Positions 18,164-26,724 of a stretch of 64,000 bases of DNA are shown here, in pieces. Source of the DNA: Hymenobacter sublimis (GTDB lineage: Bacteria > Bacteroidota > Bacteroidia > Cytophagales > Hymenobacteraceae); assembly GCF_023101345.1 (NCBI RefSeq), contig NZ_CP095848.1, positions 124,001 to 188,000 of the forward strand, written 5' to 3'. How positions within the stretch are numbered: position 1 is the stretch's first letter; each line of letters begins with the position of its first letter. The notes below the pieces were generated by a model, which made no database searches, was not told the DNA's origin, and was given only the letters and a program-made list of their open reading frames with translations. Made by a program: the position numbers and the translations under genes.

Positions 18164-19045
18164 TTAAGCAGTGTGGTGTTCGGTTTCGCCGTGCTGAGCA
18201 GCAAAGGTCTGAATGATGCTGAAGCCAGCCTCGTCGATGCTGTAGGTCAGCTCGTCAATTTTGCTGGTGAAGAAGTTGTAGGCCACAATGGCAATTGCCG
18301 AGGTACCGATACCCAGAGCCGTGTTGATCAAAGCTTCCGAGATACCGTTAGCCAGACCTACTGCGTCAGGAGCACCACCTTGGGCCAGTGCCGAGAAGGC
18401 TTTGATCATACCGAATACCGTACCCAGCAGACCTACCAGCGTGGCGATAGAAGCCAGCGTGGACAGAATAACTAGGTTTTTCTCCAGCATGGGCAGTTCC
18501 AGAGCCGTCGACTCCTCGATTTCTTTCTGGATAGCCAAGATCTTCTGGTCTTTCTCCAGGTTACGCTCGCGGGCCATTTCCTGGTATTTGCCCAGGCCAG
18601 CCTTTACCACGTTAGCTACCGAACCTTTCTGCTGGTCGCAGGCGGCAATAGCACCGGTGATGTCGTTTACGTTCAGCTTCTGGCGGATAGTGCGCACGAA
18701 TGATTCGATGCTCTTGCTGCCTTTGGCGCGGCTGATAGTAAGTGCCCGCTCAATCGAGAAGATGATTACGCACAGGAACATCGTCATCAGTAGCGGTACG
18801 ATAGGACCACCTTTGTACACTACACCGAAGTAGTCACCACCAATGGGGTTATTCTCGTTGTTACCACCTTGGAAGTGGCTGGCATCACCTAGGACGAATT
18901 TGTAGATGATCACGCTTACAATAAACGCCAATACGATGGCGAGAATGGCAAACAGGGACGAACCACCGCCCTTAGCTTCGCCTTTCGGCGCTGCAGCAGC
19001 GGCGGGCCGAGCCGCGGGCTTGTTCATGGCATTCTTTTGTTCCAT
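18164..19045 (-). CDS. exbB: ExbB/TolQ/MotA proton channel protein
   Basis: 293 residues. Ala/Pro-rich cytoplasmic tail (1-28), a first transmembrane helix (about 30-52), a second near 78-96 before the cytoplasmic domain, and two more around 200-220 and 245-265, where the conserved VGLLGTVFGMIKAF and GISEALINTALGIG segments line the proton path. Forms the pentameric stator in which ExbD sits. First gene of exbB-exbD-exbD-tonB, driven by the promoter at 19225-19256. The alternative internal ATG seven codons later is less likely. Confidence 0.95.
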   Translation of the reverse strand: MEQKNAMNKPAARPAAAAAPKGEAKGGGSSLFAILAIVLAFIVSVIIYKFVLGDASHFQGGNNENNPIGGDYFGVVYKGGPIVPLLMTMFLCVIIFSIERALTISRAKGSKSIESFVRTIRQKLNVNDITGAIAACDQQKGSVANVVKAGLGKYQEMARERNLEKDQKILAIQKEIEESTALELPMLEKNLVILSTLASIATLVGLLGTVFGMIKAFSALAQGGAPDAVGLANGISEALINTALGIGTSAIAIVAYNFFTSKIDELTYSIDEAGFSIIQTFAAQHGETEHHTA

Positions 19046-19224
19046 TGTTCCGGAGAATTAGGGGGTTGTTGGTGAAAGGTTGAAGTACGAGTAAAAAAGT
19101 GGAAATAAGTGACTAGCCTATAGACGGGGAAACCCCGCTCACCCGCACGCATAACTTTGAAAAGTCTGGATAGCGTGGGTCTGCTCGTGTGCGGGGCGTG
19201 GTTCGAAAATAGATCTAGCCTTGG

Positions 19225-19256
19225 CAAACCTAATTAAAAACCTGTGTGTCGCCAAA
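19225..19256 (-). promoter_or_regulatory. promoter of the exbB operon
   Basis: On the minus strand TTTG (19256-19253), a 20-base spacer and TAGGTTTG (19232-19225) match the Bacteroidota consensus at both boxes. Predicted start near 19218, leader about 170 bases. The remaining sequence between exbB and mazG shows no gene. Confidence 0.75.
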
Positions 19257-19305
19257 TGAAAAATGGGTTTAAACGCTTTAAAACAATGCGTGCCTCCAAA
19301 AAAGG

Positions 19306-20145
19306 CTATTCCGAGCGTGGGGTTTTAGACGTAGCGTCGGGTCGGTTTTTGGCTTCTTCCCAATAGCTATCCATCTGAGCGAGCGTAAGGTCGCGGAGCT
19401 GATGACCGTCTTGAGCCGCAGCAGTTTCTAGGTACTGAAAGCGGGTAATGAACTTGCGGTTAGTGCGTTCGAGCGCCTCTTCGGGGTTGATCCCGGCGTG
19501 GCGGGCGAAATTGATGAGGGAGAATAATAAGTCGCCAAATTCAGCGGCGGCTCGCTCTTGGCTGGCTTGAGTAGGTTCGGGGGTAGCAAATTCTGCTTGG
19601 AATTCCTGTAGTTCTTCCTGTACCTTTTCCCATACTTGCTCGGGACGTTCCCAGTCGAAACCAGCGCCTCTGGCTTTTTCCTGGATGCGCATGGCTTTTA
19701 CCAAGGCTGGTAATGAGGTAGGTACGCCACCTAGCACCGAGGAGTTCCCTTTTTCTTGCAGTTTCAACTGTTCCCAGTTACGCTTAACCTCCTCCTCACT
19801 GTCTGCTTTGGCGGTGCCGTAGATGTGAGGATGGCGGAAAATAAGCTTTTCACACTGGGCATTCAGCACGTCAGCAATATCAAAAGCGCCTTGTTCGCTG
19901 GCGATTTTAGCGTAGAAAGTTAGGTGCAGCAGTACGTCACCTAGTTCCTTCTTTAAGTCAGCTAAGTCACCCCGGATGATGGCGTCGCTGAGTTCGTAAG
20001 TTTCTTCAATGGTGAGGTGGCGCAAGCTTTCCAGGGTTTGCTTTTTATCCCATGGGCACTCAGCTCTGAGGCGGTCTAGTACATCGAGCAGGCGACCAAA
20101 AGCCTCTAGCTGGGCTGGGCGGCGGGCGGCAATAGTATCTTCCAT
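19306..20145 (-). CDS. mazG: nucleoside triphosphate pyrophosphohydrolase MazG
   Basis: Hydrolyses (d)NTPs to monophosphates and pyrophosphate, cleaning the nucleotide pool. 279 residues from ATG 20145. Two MazG domains are visible: the first with LTIEETYELSDAI and DLKKELGDVLLHLTFYAKI (the EExxE...ExxD metal-binding pattern), the second around AAEFGDLLFSLINFARHAGI. Length is normal for the full two-domain form. A longer open frame reaches 20319 but begins beyond a TATATTTG box at 20158-20151. Divergent from glmM. Confidence 0.93.
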   Translation of the reverse strand: MEDTIAARRPAQLEAFGRLLDVLDRLRAECPWDKKQTLESLRHLTIEETYELSDAIIRGDLADLKKELGDVLLHLTFYAKIASEQGAFDIADVLNAQCEKLIFRHPHIYGTAKADSEEEVKRNWEQLKLQEKGNSSVLGGVPTSLPALVKAMRIQEKARGAGFDWERPEQVWEKVQEELQEFQAEFATPEPTQASQERAAAEFGDLLFSLINFARHAGINPEEALERTNRKFITRFQYLETAAAQDGHQLRDLTLAQMDSYWEEAKNRPDATSKTPRSE

Positions 20146-20150
20146 TAGGT

Positions 20151-20158
20151 CAAATATA
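20151..20158 (-). promoter_or_regulatory. -7 box directly before mazG start
   Basis: TATATTTG on the minus strand fits TAnnTTTG. Transcription would begin close to the mazG ATG itself (20145), so the mRNA may have little or no leader. No TTG at the right -33 distance (nearest gives 16 bases). Confidence 0.35.
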
Positions 20159-20256
20159 CAATGAGACGAGTCATCAATTGTGGGTACACGGATGGCTGCT
20201 AGCTTCTGATTACCCGCCAGACTAATTTCCACGTAGGGAAAGCAGGGGCGGTTGCC

Positions 20257-20264
20257 TACTTTTG
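20257..20264 (+). promoter_or_regulatory. -7 box of glmM
   Basis: TACTTTTG, exact TAnnTTTG match. The expected transcript start (about 20271) lies 42 bases before GTG 20313. The longest frame's TTG start at 20262 lies inside this box and is thus excluded. Confidence 0.5.
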
Positions 20265-20312
20265 CCCTTTCTTCCTTCTGATTACAGAGTATTTCAACAT
20301 ACGGACAGCACA

Positions 20313-21701
20313 GTGGCACTGATTAAATCGATTTCGGGCATACGAGGAACCATTGGAGGGGCAGCCGGAAACGGTCTGACTCCTATCGATGTGGTTAAAT
20401 ACGCCGCTGCCTTTGGCACGTGGGTATTAGAAAAAACGCAGAATAACACCATCGTTATTGGTCGCGACGCCCGCTTATCGGGGGATATGGTGAGCCGGTT
20501 GGTATCGGCTACCCTCCAAGGACTTGGCATCAACGTAATTGACTTGGGGCTAAGTACTACGCCAACTGTAGAAATGGCTGTACCCGCGAAAAATGCGGGG
20601 GGCGGTATTATTCTGACGGCTTCGCATAACCCCAAGCAGTGGAACGCGCTGAAGCTACTTAACGCAGCCGGCGAGTTTATTTCTGATGAGGACGGCAAAC
20701 AGGTTTTGGCCCTCGGCGACGCTGAAGCGTTTGATTTCGCCCCCGTTACTAAGCTGGGCAAGTATACCACCGACGATACTTTTCTGCAGGAACACATTAA
20801 CGCTATTCTGGCCCTGCCACTGGTAGACAAGCAAGCCATTAAAGCTAAGAACTTCCGGGTGGTCGTAGACGCCGTTAACTCCACGGGTGGGTTTGCGGTG
20901 CCTATGTTGCTCCAACAGCTGGGGGTAGAGGTAATTGAAAAGCTGTTCTGTGAACCCACCGGCGACTTTGCCCATAATCCGGAGCCGCTACCCGAGAACT
21001 TGCGCGACATTGCCCGGGTACTCGAAAAAGGTTCGTTTGACCTCGGCATTGTCGTGGATCCGGACGTCGACCGTCTGGCCCTAGTCAACGAAGACGGAAC
21101 GATGTTTGGGGAGGAGTACACTCTAGTAGCTGTTGCCGACTACGTGCTGCAGCAAAGCGGGGGAGGCAACACTGTGAGTAACCTCAGCAGTACCCGTGCT
21201 CTGCGGGACGTCACTGAAAAACAAGGGGGTAGCTACGCGGCCGCTGCCGTAGGCGAAGTCAATGTAGTGAACAAGATGAAGGAAACCGGCGCCATTATTG
21301 GGGGCGAAGGCAACGGCGGCATCATTTACCCGGAACTGCATTACGGCCGCGACTCCTTAGTAGGCATTGCGCTTTTCCTAAGCCACTTGGCCAAAACGGG
21401 CATGACGATGACCCGCCTGCGAGCTTCCTATCCGAACTACTTTATTTCAAAGAACAAGATTGAGCTAACGCCGGAAATCAACACCGACGAGGTATTGGTG
21501 CGCATGGAAGAGCGCTACGCCAAGCAGCCCATCAACACAATTGACGGGGTCAAGATTGAGTTTGACAAAGAGTGGGTACACCTGCGCAAATCGAACACTG
21601 AACCGATTATCCGCATTTACGCCGAGTCGGATTCGAATGCTACCGCTGATCATTTAGCTAACAAAATCATCGGCGACATCAAAGAAATCATCAGCAAATA
21701 A
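20313..21701 (+). CDS. glmM: phosphoglucosamine mutase
   Basis: Interconverts glucosamine-6-phosphate and glucosamine-1-phosphate for UDP-GlcNAc and cell-wall synthesis. 462 residues from the GTG at 20313, the usual length in Bacteroidota, starting with ALIKSISGIRGTIGG. The phosphoserine loop LTASHNP places the active Ser at residue 104. DPDVDRLALV is the Mg-binding loop, GEGNGGIIYPELHYGRD the sugar loop and KSNTEPIIRIYAES the phosphate loop. These hexose phosphomutases can be annotated either GlmM or ManB; this lineage form is generally called GlmM. Divergent from mazG. Confidence 0.9.
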   Translation: MALIKSISGIRGTIGGAAGNGLTPIDVVKYAAAFGTWVLEKTQNNTIVIGRDARLSGDMVSRLVSATLQGLGINVIDLGLSTTPTVEMAVPAKNAGGGIILTASHNPKQWNALKLLNAAGEFISDEDGKQVLALGDAEAFDFAPVTKLGKYTTDDTFLQEHINAILALPLVDKQAIKAKNFRVVVDAVNSTGGFAVPMLLQQLGVEVIEKLFCEPTGDFAHNPEPLPENLRDIARVLEKGSFDLGIVVDPDVDRLALVNEDGTMFGEEYTLVAVADYVLQQSGGGNTVSNLSSTRALRDVTEKQGGSYAAAAVGEVNVVNKMKETGAIIGGEGNGGIIYPELHYGRDSLVGIALFLSHLAKTGMTMTRLRASYPNYFISKNKIELTPEINTDEVLVRMEERYAKQPINTIDGVKIEFDKEWVHLRKSNTEPIIRIYAESDSNATADHLANKIIGDIKEIISK

Positions 21702-21725
21702 GGACTGCTTGCCAGACCAACTCAG

Positions 21726-21764
21726 CAGCCTGCTCCAAGCCAAATTGCGGTTTGAAGCAGGCTG
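21726..21764 (+). terminator. terminator after glmM
   Basis: 16-bp stem with two G-T wobbles (21726-21741 with 21749-21764), 7-base loop, then TTTCAG. Confidence 0.6.
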
Positions 21765-21835
21765 TTTCAGTTAGTAGTAAAAGTCAGGACAAGGTAGGCA
21801 ACGTACAGAATTCCGGCTACCCCAACGGAATCTTG

Positions 21836-21843
21836 TATTTTTG
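21836..21843 (+). promoter_or_regulatory. -7 box of cysteine desulfurase gene
   Basis: TATTTTTG, exact TAnnTTTG match; transcript start expected near 21850, 40 bases before ATG 21890. It rules out the upstream start at 21752. Confidence 0.5.
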
Positions 21844-21889
21844 CAGAGCCTTTCCTTTCTCCGTACTCACGATTACGCCTGTCTTACCC

Positions 21890-23038
21890 ATGAACGTGTA
21901 TTTCGATAATGCCGCCACCACGCCGCTAGACCCCGAAGTGCTGGATGCTATGCTGCCCTTCATGCGGGACCATTTTGGCAACCCGAGCAGCATACACGGG
22001 CACGGCCGACAGGTTCGGGCTGCCATCGAAAATGCCCGCAAGACAATTGCCCACCTGATCAATGCTGCCCCGGCCGAAATCGTGTTTACTTCCTGTGGTA
22101 CGGAGGCCGACAACTACGCCGCTTTTGGCAGCGTGCGGACGCTGGGCCTCAAGCATGCCATTACTTCCCCGCTGGAGCATCATGCGGTATTGCATACCCT
22201 GCAGGCGCTACAGAAGGCCGGCGACATTCAACTGAGCTATGTGCGCCACGACACGCAAGGACGCTTTGATTTGGCGCACCTGGAAGAACTGCTGGCTACC
22301 CAGCCGCGCACTTTTGTGAGTTTGATGCACGCCAATAATGAAATTGGCAACCTCAATGACATTGTGGCTATTGGGGAGCTGTGCGCCCAGCACAATGCCG
22401 TGTTCCATACGGATACGGTACAGACGATGGGCCACTACCCCCACAACGTACAGCAACTTAAAGCGAATTTCCTGGTCGGGTCAGCGCATAAGTTTCACGG
22501 TCCGAAGGGCATTGGCTTCCTGTACCGCCGGTCGGGCCTGCTAGTAGATGCCCTAATCCATGGCGGCTCCCAGGAACGCAACCAGCGGGCGGGCACCGAA
22601 AATGTGTACGGTATTATTGGCCTAGCCAAAGCGCTGGAAATTGCTTACCGCGACATGGCCGCGCATCAGCGCCATATTCAGGGGCTGAAAGACCGGTTTA
22701 TCAACAAGCTGCGGGCAGAAATTGAAGGGGTAGAATTTAACGGCACTTCTGCTGAGGCTGACCAGAGCTTGTACACCGTGCTGAGCGTGAGCTTGCCGCC
22801 GTCGGAGCTGAATGAGATGTTGCTGTTCAACCTCGATATCAACAAGGTGTCCGTGTCGGGAGGCTCCGCCTGTACCAGTGGTGCCAACGCCGGCTCCCAC
22901 GTACTCAGCGCCCTTAACGTCGATCCGGACCGGGGCACCATCCGCTTCTCGATGAGCAAGTACAACACCACCGAAGAAGTAGATTATGCCGTAGAGCAAC
23001 TCGCCAAAATGTATCGGCGGCAGCCCTTGAAAATCTGA
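21890..23038 (+). CDS. cysteine desulfurase (NifS/IscS class)
   Basis: PLP enzyme that removes sulfur from cysteine for Fe-S clusters or tRNA thiolation. 382 residues from ATG 21890. It starts YFDNAATTPLDPEVLDAM, has SAHKFHGPKG with the PLP Lys at residue 201, and SGGSACTSG with the persulfide Cys at residue 328, so this is a group I enzyme. No iscU, iscA or mnmA gene is nearby, so IscS and NifS roles cannot be separated. Monocistronic between its own -7 box and a strong hairpin. Confidence 0.93.
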   Translation: MNVYFDNAATTPLDPEVLDAMLPFMRDHFGNPSSIHGHGRQVRAAIENARKTIAHLINAAPAEIVFTSCGTEADNYAAFGSVRTLGLKHAITSPLEHHAVLHTLQALQKAGDIQLSYVRHDTQGRFDLAHLEELLATQPRTFVSLMHANNEIGNLNDIVAIGELCAQHNAVFHTDTVQTMGHYPHNVQQLKANFLVGSAHKFHGPKGIGFLYRRSGLLVDALIHGGSQERNQRAGTENVYGIIGLAKALEIAYRDMAAHQRHIQGLKDRFINKLRAEIEGVEFNGTSAEADQSLYTVLSVSLPPSELNEMLLFNLDINKVSVSGGSACTSGANAGSHVLSALNVDPDRGTIRFSMSKYNTTEEVDYAVEQLAKMYRRQPLKI

Positions 23039-23052
23039 TTTCCAAGGTACCA

Positions 23053-23107
23053 TCATCAATAGCAAAGGGGCCACTGTGATGCACAGTGGCCCCTTTGCTA
23101 TTGATGA
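23053..23107. terminator. 26-bp perfect palindrome between convergent genes
   Basis: Perfect 26-bp stem (23053-23078 with 23082-23107) and a 3-base loop, 15 bases after the desulfurase stop and 4 bases from the DUF389 stop. Bidirectional terminator. Confidence 0.8.
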
Positions 23108-23111
23108 CTTG

Positions 23112-24041
23112 TTACTCCAGTGACTCGCGGCGGTGAACTATCTTCTGTTTTATATAGAAGATCAGCAAACCCAGCACAATGACAAAGCCTACGTCAATGC
23201 CAAAGCGGGTGAGGCCTTCGAGGGCCAGATGAGACTGGCCAAGGGCAATACCGGAGCCTATCAAAGCCGCGGCAGGCATGAGAATGAGGGCAATTAGGGC
23301 GCCAGCAATAACACTCCGACGATAGGCGGCAATGATGACAATACCCGCCGCCGCCCCACAGGCAGACACTAGCAACTCTTTCAGGGAAGGGTTAGAGATG
23401 TTACGCACTTCCGGGTTATTTATCAGGGCCGATGCGGAGGTTTCCCCGGCCCCTACCAGCCAAAGCATGGTAAGCCCCGCCGTGAGTATGAACAGAGCAT
23501 AGCCAATAAGCACGGACCTCATGCCTCTACCCACCACGTGCCACCGCCGCAGTACTACCCCCATTGGAATAGCCGCAATGGGTTCAAAGCCAGGTGAAAT
23601 AATGCTGGCAGCAATAAAGGCTATTGCTTGCGGTACCGGGTCCGAGACGAGCCCCACGGCAGCCATAACACCGCCCAGGGCCATAAGAGCGGCATAGTTC
23701 GGGGTTGGTCGGCCCTGGTGGCGTAATCCGGCTTCTACTTCTTCCCAAATGGCCTCGTCCCGGTCGTTGAGCACCTGTTCCCCATGAACGGGGTCAATGA
23801 TGCTGCTTAACTCGGCTGTTGATATGGATAGCTCTTCCGGGCTAGCCACCGCCGCCCGGACTTGGCGCAACACCTCATCGGCGCCACGATTGAGCACTTG
23901 TACCGTGATGATGTCACCAACGGGTTTGCGGGAGGCGCCAATTTGGACGCTTAAGCTAATAACATCCTCAATCTCAACTAGCTGTTTCGATAAGGATTCA
24001 GTAATGGCAGCAGGGACTGTAAGCGCAAGGTTCCGATGCAT
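23112..24041 (-). CDS. DUF389 membrane protein
   Basis: 309 residues. A soluble N-terminal domain of about 105 residues (MHRNLALTVPAAITESLSKQL onward, alternating strands, resembling the small ferredoxin-like domain of this family), then at least five to six transmembrane helices (about 115-300) with the family segment AFIAASIISPGFEPIAAIPMG. DUF389 proteins are widespread and have no settled function; transport has been proposed. Convergent with the desulfurase gene and divergent from the anchored protein at 24205. Confidence 0.85.
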   Translation of the reverse strand: MHRNLALTVPAAITESLSKQLVEIEDVISLSVQIGASRKPVGDIITVQVLNRGADEVLRQVRAAVASPEELSISTAELSSIIDPVHGEQVLNDRDEAIWEEVEAGLRHQGRPTPNYAALMALGGVMAAVGLVSDPVPQAIAFIAASIISPGFEPIAAIPMGVVLRRWHVVGRGMRSVLIGYALFILTAGLTMLWLVGAGETSASALINNPEVRNISNPSLKELLVSACGAAAGIVIIAAYRRSVIAGALIALILMPAAALIGSGIALGQSHLALEGLTRFGIDVGFVIVLGLLIFYIKQKIVHRRESLE

Positions 24042-24100
24042 AAACGCTACGATAGTGAAATTAGCTATACGTAGAGGCGCCCTATTGGCTTACTGTTCCA

Positions 24101-24108
24101 CAAAATTA
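24101..24108 (-). promoter_or_regulatory. -7 box of DUF389 gene
   Basis: TAATTTTG on the minus strand, exact TAnnTTTG match; transcript start near 24094, leader about 53 bases. No clear -33 box. Confidence 0.4.
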
Positions 24109-24204
24109 GGCCCCAACAATAGCTCCGCAGGTGCGGGGACAGATGCAGTGGGTATCATATTGGAGCCTTGCTGCGTATGGAACCCCAAACCTGTTTACCT
24201 CCCT

Positions 24205-24864
24205 ATGGCCGACATCAACATTCAGCGTAAAAAGTCCTCGCCTAGCCCCTGGCTACTCATCTTGCTGGTGCTGGCGGTAGTGGCCGTTGGCGCCTATTTC
24301 CTCCTGCGGGCCGATTCGGCAGCTCCCACCGCTCCGGCTCCCGTACCGGCAGAAGCAGGGGTGCCCGTGCCACCAGATAGTAGTACGGGTGCCGAAACGG
24401 GGCCGCATCCTTCCGGGACGGATGCCGTAGGAGATATGGCGGCGGAACCAGCTCCCGTGACGCTGGAGGTGCTGTCGTCTTATGCCCAGAGTGACGCTAC
24501 CCAGCCGCAGTACGGTCGGGAGGGGCTACGGCTGCTTACGGCTTCTTTGGTTGATTTAGCTGACCGGGACGATTTTCGGGAGCCTGCCATTGCCACCCGG
24601 CGCGATGAGTTGACCAGCGCCACGGCCCGGTTGGGCGAAGCCGGCACCAGCCTACGGCCGGGGTATGTAGCGGCTACGGCATTGCTGCAGGCCATGCAGC
24701 AACAAGGCTACCCGGAGTTGGAGGCCGAAATGAATCAACTAACCAGCCAGGCTGCTAACCTTAGCGGTCGAACTGCTACGGCCCAAGATCAGGAGCAAAC
24801 GCGCGCCTATCTTACCCGGGCGGCCAGTATGGTTAAAGCATTAAATCAGCCTCCTGCCCGTTAA
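24205..24864 (+). CDS. membrane-anchored protein of unknown function
   Basis: 219 residues from ATG 24205; the open frame extends further upstream but runs across the DUF389 gene on the other strand. Short basic start (ADINIQRKKSS), one transmembrane helix (about 16-36, LLILLVLAVVAVGAYFLL), an Ala/Pro-rich linker and a helical domain (about 95-219) with Gln/Ala heptads. No catalytic motif seen. The following PRC-barrel gene is 27 bases away and probably cotranscribed. The helical part may be exposed to the periplasm. Confidence 0.75.
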   Translation: MADINIQRKKSSPSPWLLILLVLAVVAVGAYFLLRADSAAPTAPAPVPAEAGVPVPPDSSTGAETGPHPSGTDAVGDMAAEPAPVTLEVLSSYAQSDATQPQYGREGLRLLTASLVDLADRDDFREPAIATRRDELTSATARLGEAGTSLRPGYVAATALLQAMQQQGYPELEAEMNQLTSQAANLSGRTATAQDQEQTRAYLTRAASMVKALNQPPAR

Positions 24865-24891
24865 GCAGGCTCATTTGTACTCTATATTCCT

Positions 24892-25377
24892 ATGGAACCT
24901 ACCATCGATTCTATTCCCTCCGCTCAAGGCCTGCACCTGCGTCGTCTCCGCGACTTGTCTGATTTTGAAGTAGCGGACGGCAACCCCGACGTGCGGGGTT
25001 GGGCAGTTCGTGGTGCTGACGGCCAGCAGTTTGGTCAGGTGCACGAGCTGATAGTAGACACGGATGCCCTTAAGGTGCGCTACCTGGATGTGGAGCTGGA
25101 TGAAAGGCTGAACATCAACGAGCGAGACCGGCACATTCTCCTGCCCATTGGCGTGGCCGCCCTCGATGAGGAGGCCGACAATGTGTTCGTCCCCTCACTT
25201 ACGGCCCGCTCGGTGCTGGAATACCCGCCCTACGTTGAAATTCAGATCAGCCGCCAGTACGAAGAAGCCATGCTCCGGGCCCTGAACCTGCCCTTGGCTC
25301 AAACTGCCACAACTGATTTTTATAGCCAGCCCGGCTATGATGACCACGCCTTCTACCAGCGTCGTCGGCTGGGGTAG
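24892..25377 (+). CDS. PRC-barrel domain protein
   Basis: 161 residues. One PRC-barrel (about 20-100): GWAVRGADGQQFGQVHELIVDTDALKVRYLDVELD, seen as a continuous strand pattern, then LPIGVAALDEEADNVFVPSL. The C-terminal part has the segment PYVEIQISRQYEEAMLRAL, conserved in stress-type PRC proteins of this phylum. No signal peptide, so it is cytoplasmic. These proteins are linked to general stress; partner unknown. Probably in one unit with 24205. Confidence 0.85.
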   Translation: MEPTIDSIPSAQGLHLRRLRDLSDFEVADGNPDVRGWAVRGADGQQFGQVHELIVDTDALKVRYLDVELDERLNINERDRHILLPIGVAALDEEADNVFVPSLTARSVLEYPPYVEIQISRQYEEAMLRALNLPLAQTATTDFYSQPGYDDHAFYQRRRLG

Positions 25378-25386
25378 AAGCCGCAT

Positions 25387-25447
25387 AACGATAAATGCCA
25401 CAGTGGCTGTCTCCTGCGGGGAGGCGGCCGCTGTGGCATTTATCGTT
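25387..25447. terminator. bidirectional terminator between PRC-barrel gene and hemH
   Basis: 17-bp perfect stem (25387-25403 with 25431-25447) between convergent genes; loop of 27 bases containing its own small GC hairpin. Confidence 0.75.
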
Positions 25448-25461
25448 TAGTAGGAAGTAAA

Positions 25462-26508
25462 CTAGTTCCGCCGAATCATGGAGGTTACGGCTTGCACCCA
25501 TTCCGGATTGGAGTTGAGCGAAGGAACTAGCTGCCAGTGGCTACCGCCGGCCTCCTCAAACATCTCCTTAAACTCTTCGCCCACCTCAATGGTCGTTTCC
25601 AGACAATCGGCTACGAAGGCGGGAGAGAAGGCCAGCACATTTTTGATGCCTTTGGCCGGCATTTCTTTCAGTACTTCGTCAGTGTAAGGCTGCAGCCACG
25701 GGTCGCGGAGGCGGCTTTGCAGGCGGCTCTGGAAGGAGGTAGTGTACTGTTCAGGTGCAAGGCCAAGCGCCTGGGCCAGCTGCCGCGAGGTTTCAAAGCA
25801 CTGGGCCCGGTAACAGTAGCGGTTGTTTTTATTGTAGTTGTTGCAGCAGTTGCCCAGCTTGCAGTAGCCCTTGTGGCTACCCTTTAGTACGTGTCGCTCC
25901 GGAATGCCGTGGTAGCTGAACACCACGTGGTCATAATCGCGCTTGGCCATTTCCGCCTTGCCCAGGGTGGCAAAGCTGCTGATAAAGCCGGGGTCATCGA
26001 CGAAGGTGCTGATAAAGCTGATGCTGGGCACTACCCACCACTTGCTCACCAGCTCCATCACCTTTTCCTGCACCGAGCCCGTGCTGGCTGCCGCATACTG
26101 CGGAAACAAGGGCAGCACAATAATCCGCTCCACGGCCGCGTCGCGCAACTCCTGCAGGGCACTCTCGATGCTGGGATTCTGATAGCGCATGCCAAAGGCC
26201 ACCAAGTACTCTTTGCCCAGTTGCTCCTGTACCAGCTTCTGCAAATCCAGGCCGTGATAGAGCAGGGGAGAGCCCCGCTCGGTCCAGAGCTGCTGATAAA
26301 TCTTAGCTGACTTCGGGGCACGTAGCGGTACAATGAGCCCCTGAAACAACGGGTAGCGTACGGCGGCCGGCATGTCAATCACGCGGCCATCGGTCAGGAA
26401 TTCATTAAGGTAGCGGCGCACGTCGCTGGTTTGGGGCGAGTCCGGCGTGCCAAGGTTGACGAGCAGGACGCCGATGCGGCCTTTGGATGAGGTGGGAGTG
26501 GAGGGCAT
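25462..26508 (-). CDS. hemH: ferrochelatase
   Basis: Inserts Fe(II) into protoporphyrin IX, the last step of heme synthesis. 348 residues. N-terminal GVLLVNLGTPDSPQTSDVRRYL, central FSYHGIPERH with the catalytic His, CYRAQCFETSRQLAQAL and the C-terminal PAFVADCLETTIEVGEE are all characteristic. The extra Cys-rich stretch KLGNCCNNYNKNN lies where some bacterial enzymes carry additional Cys; a Fe-S cluster cannot be asserted. No other heme genes are adjacent. Divergent from era. Confidence 0.96.
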   Translation of the reverse strand: MPSTPTSSKGRIGVLLVNLGTPDSPQTSDVRRYLNEFLTDGRVIDMPAAVRYPLFQGLIVPLRAPKSAKIYQQLWTERGSPLLYHGLDLQKLVQEQLGKEYLVAFGMRYQNPSIESALQELRDAAVERIIVLPLFPQYAAASTGSVQEKVMELVSKWWVVPSISFISTFVDDPGFISSFATLGKAEMAKRDYDHVVFSYHGIPERHVLKGSHKGYCKLGNCCNNYNKNNRYCYRAQCFETSRQLAQALGLAPEQYTTSFQSRLQSRLRDPWLQPYTDEVLKEMPAKGIKNVLAFSPAFVADCLETTIEVGEEFKEMFEEAGGSHWQLVPSLNSNPEWVQAVTSMIRRN

Positions 26509-26693
26509 AAAATACTAGTACGTGACGAGTCGTAAGAACACGTTGCGGTAAGTAGCTACCGGCTCGCGGCTGCAAAGGTCGCACAACGTTGCGCCAAGTA
26601 AAACTTCCTGGGCATGTTCTTGCTGTTCGGGCTACAGACAATCTTCCGGTAGCCGTTGTTTCAGGGGCCGGCGGCTGGGCGGGCTAAAAGTTG

Positions 26694-26701
26694 TACCTTT
26701 G
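26694..26701 (+). promoter_or_regulatory. -7 box of era
   Basis: TACCTTTG, exact TAnnTTTG match; transcription near 26708, 17 bases before GTG 26725. It excludes the TTG frame start at 26656. Confidence 0.5.
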
Positions 26702-26724
26702 CAGGCCAATTTTCAGATTCTGAA

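Noticed and set aside
20294..21121. 275-codon open frame antisense to glmM
   Set aside because: glmM has all catalytic motifs; the antisense product is a Ser/Arg-rich shadow.
23797..24204. N-terminal extension of the anchored protein gene at 24205
   Set aside because: It lies over the DUF389 gene on the other strand, while ATG 24205 gives a normal membrane-anchored start.
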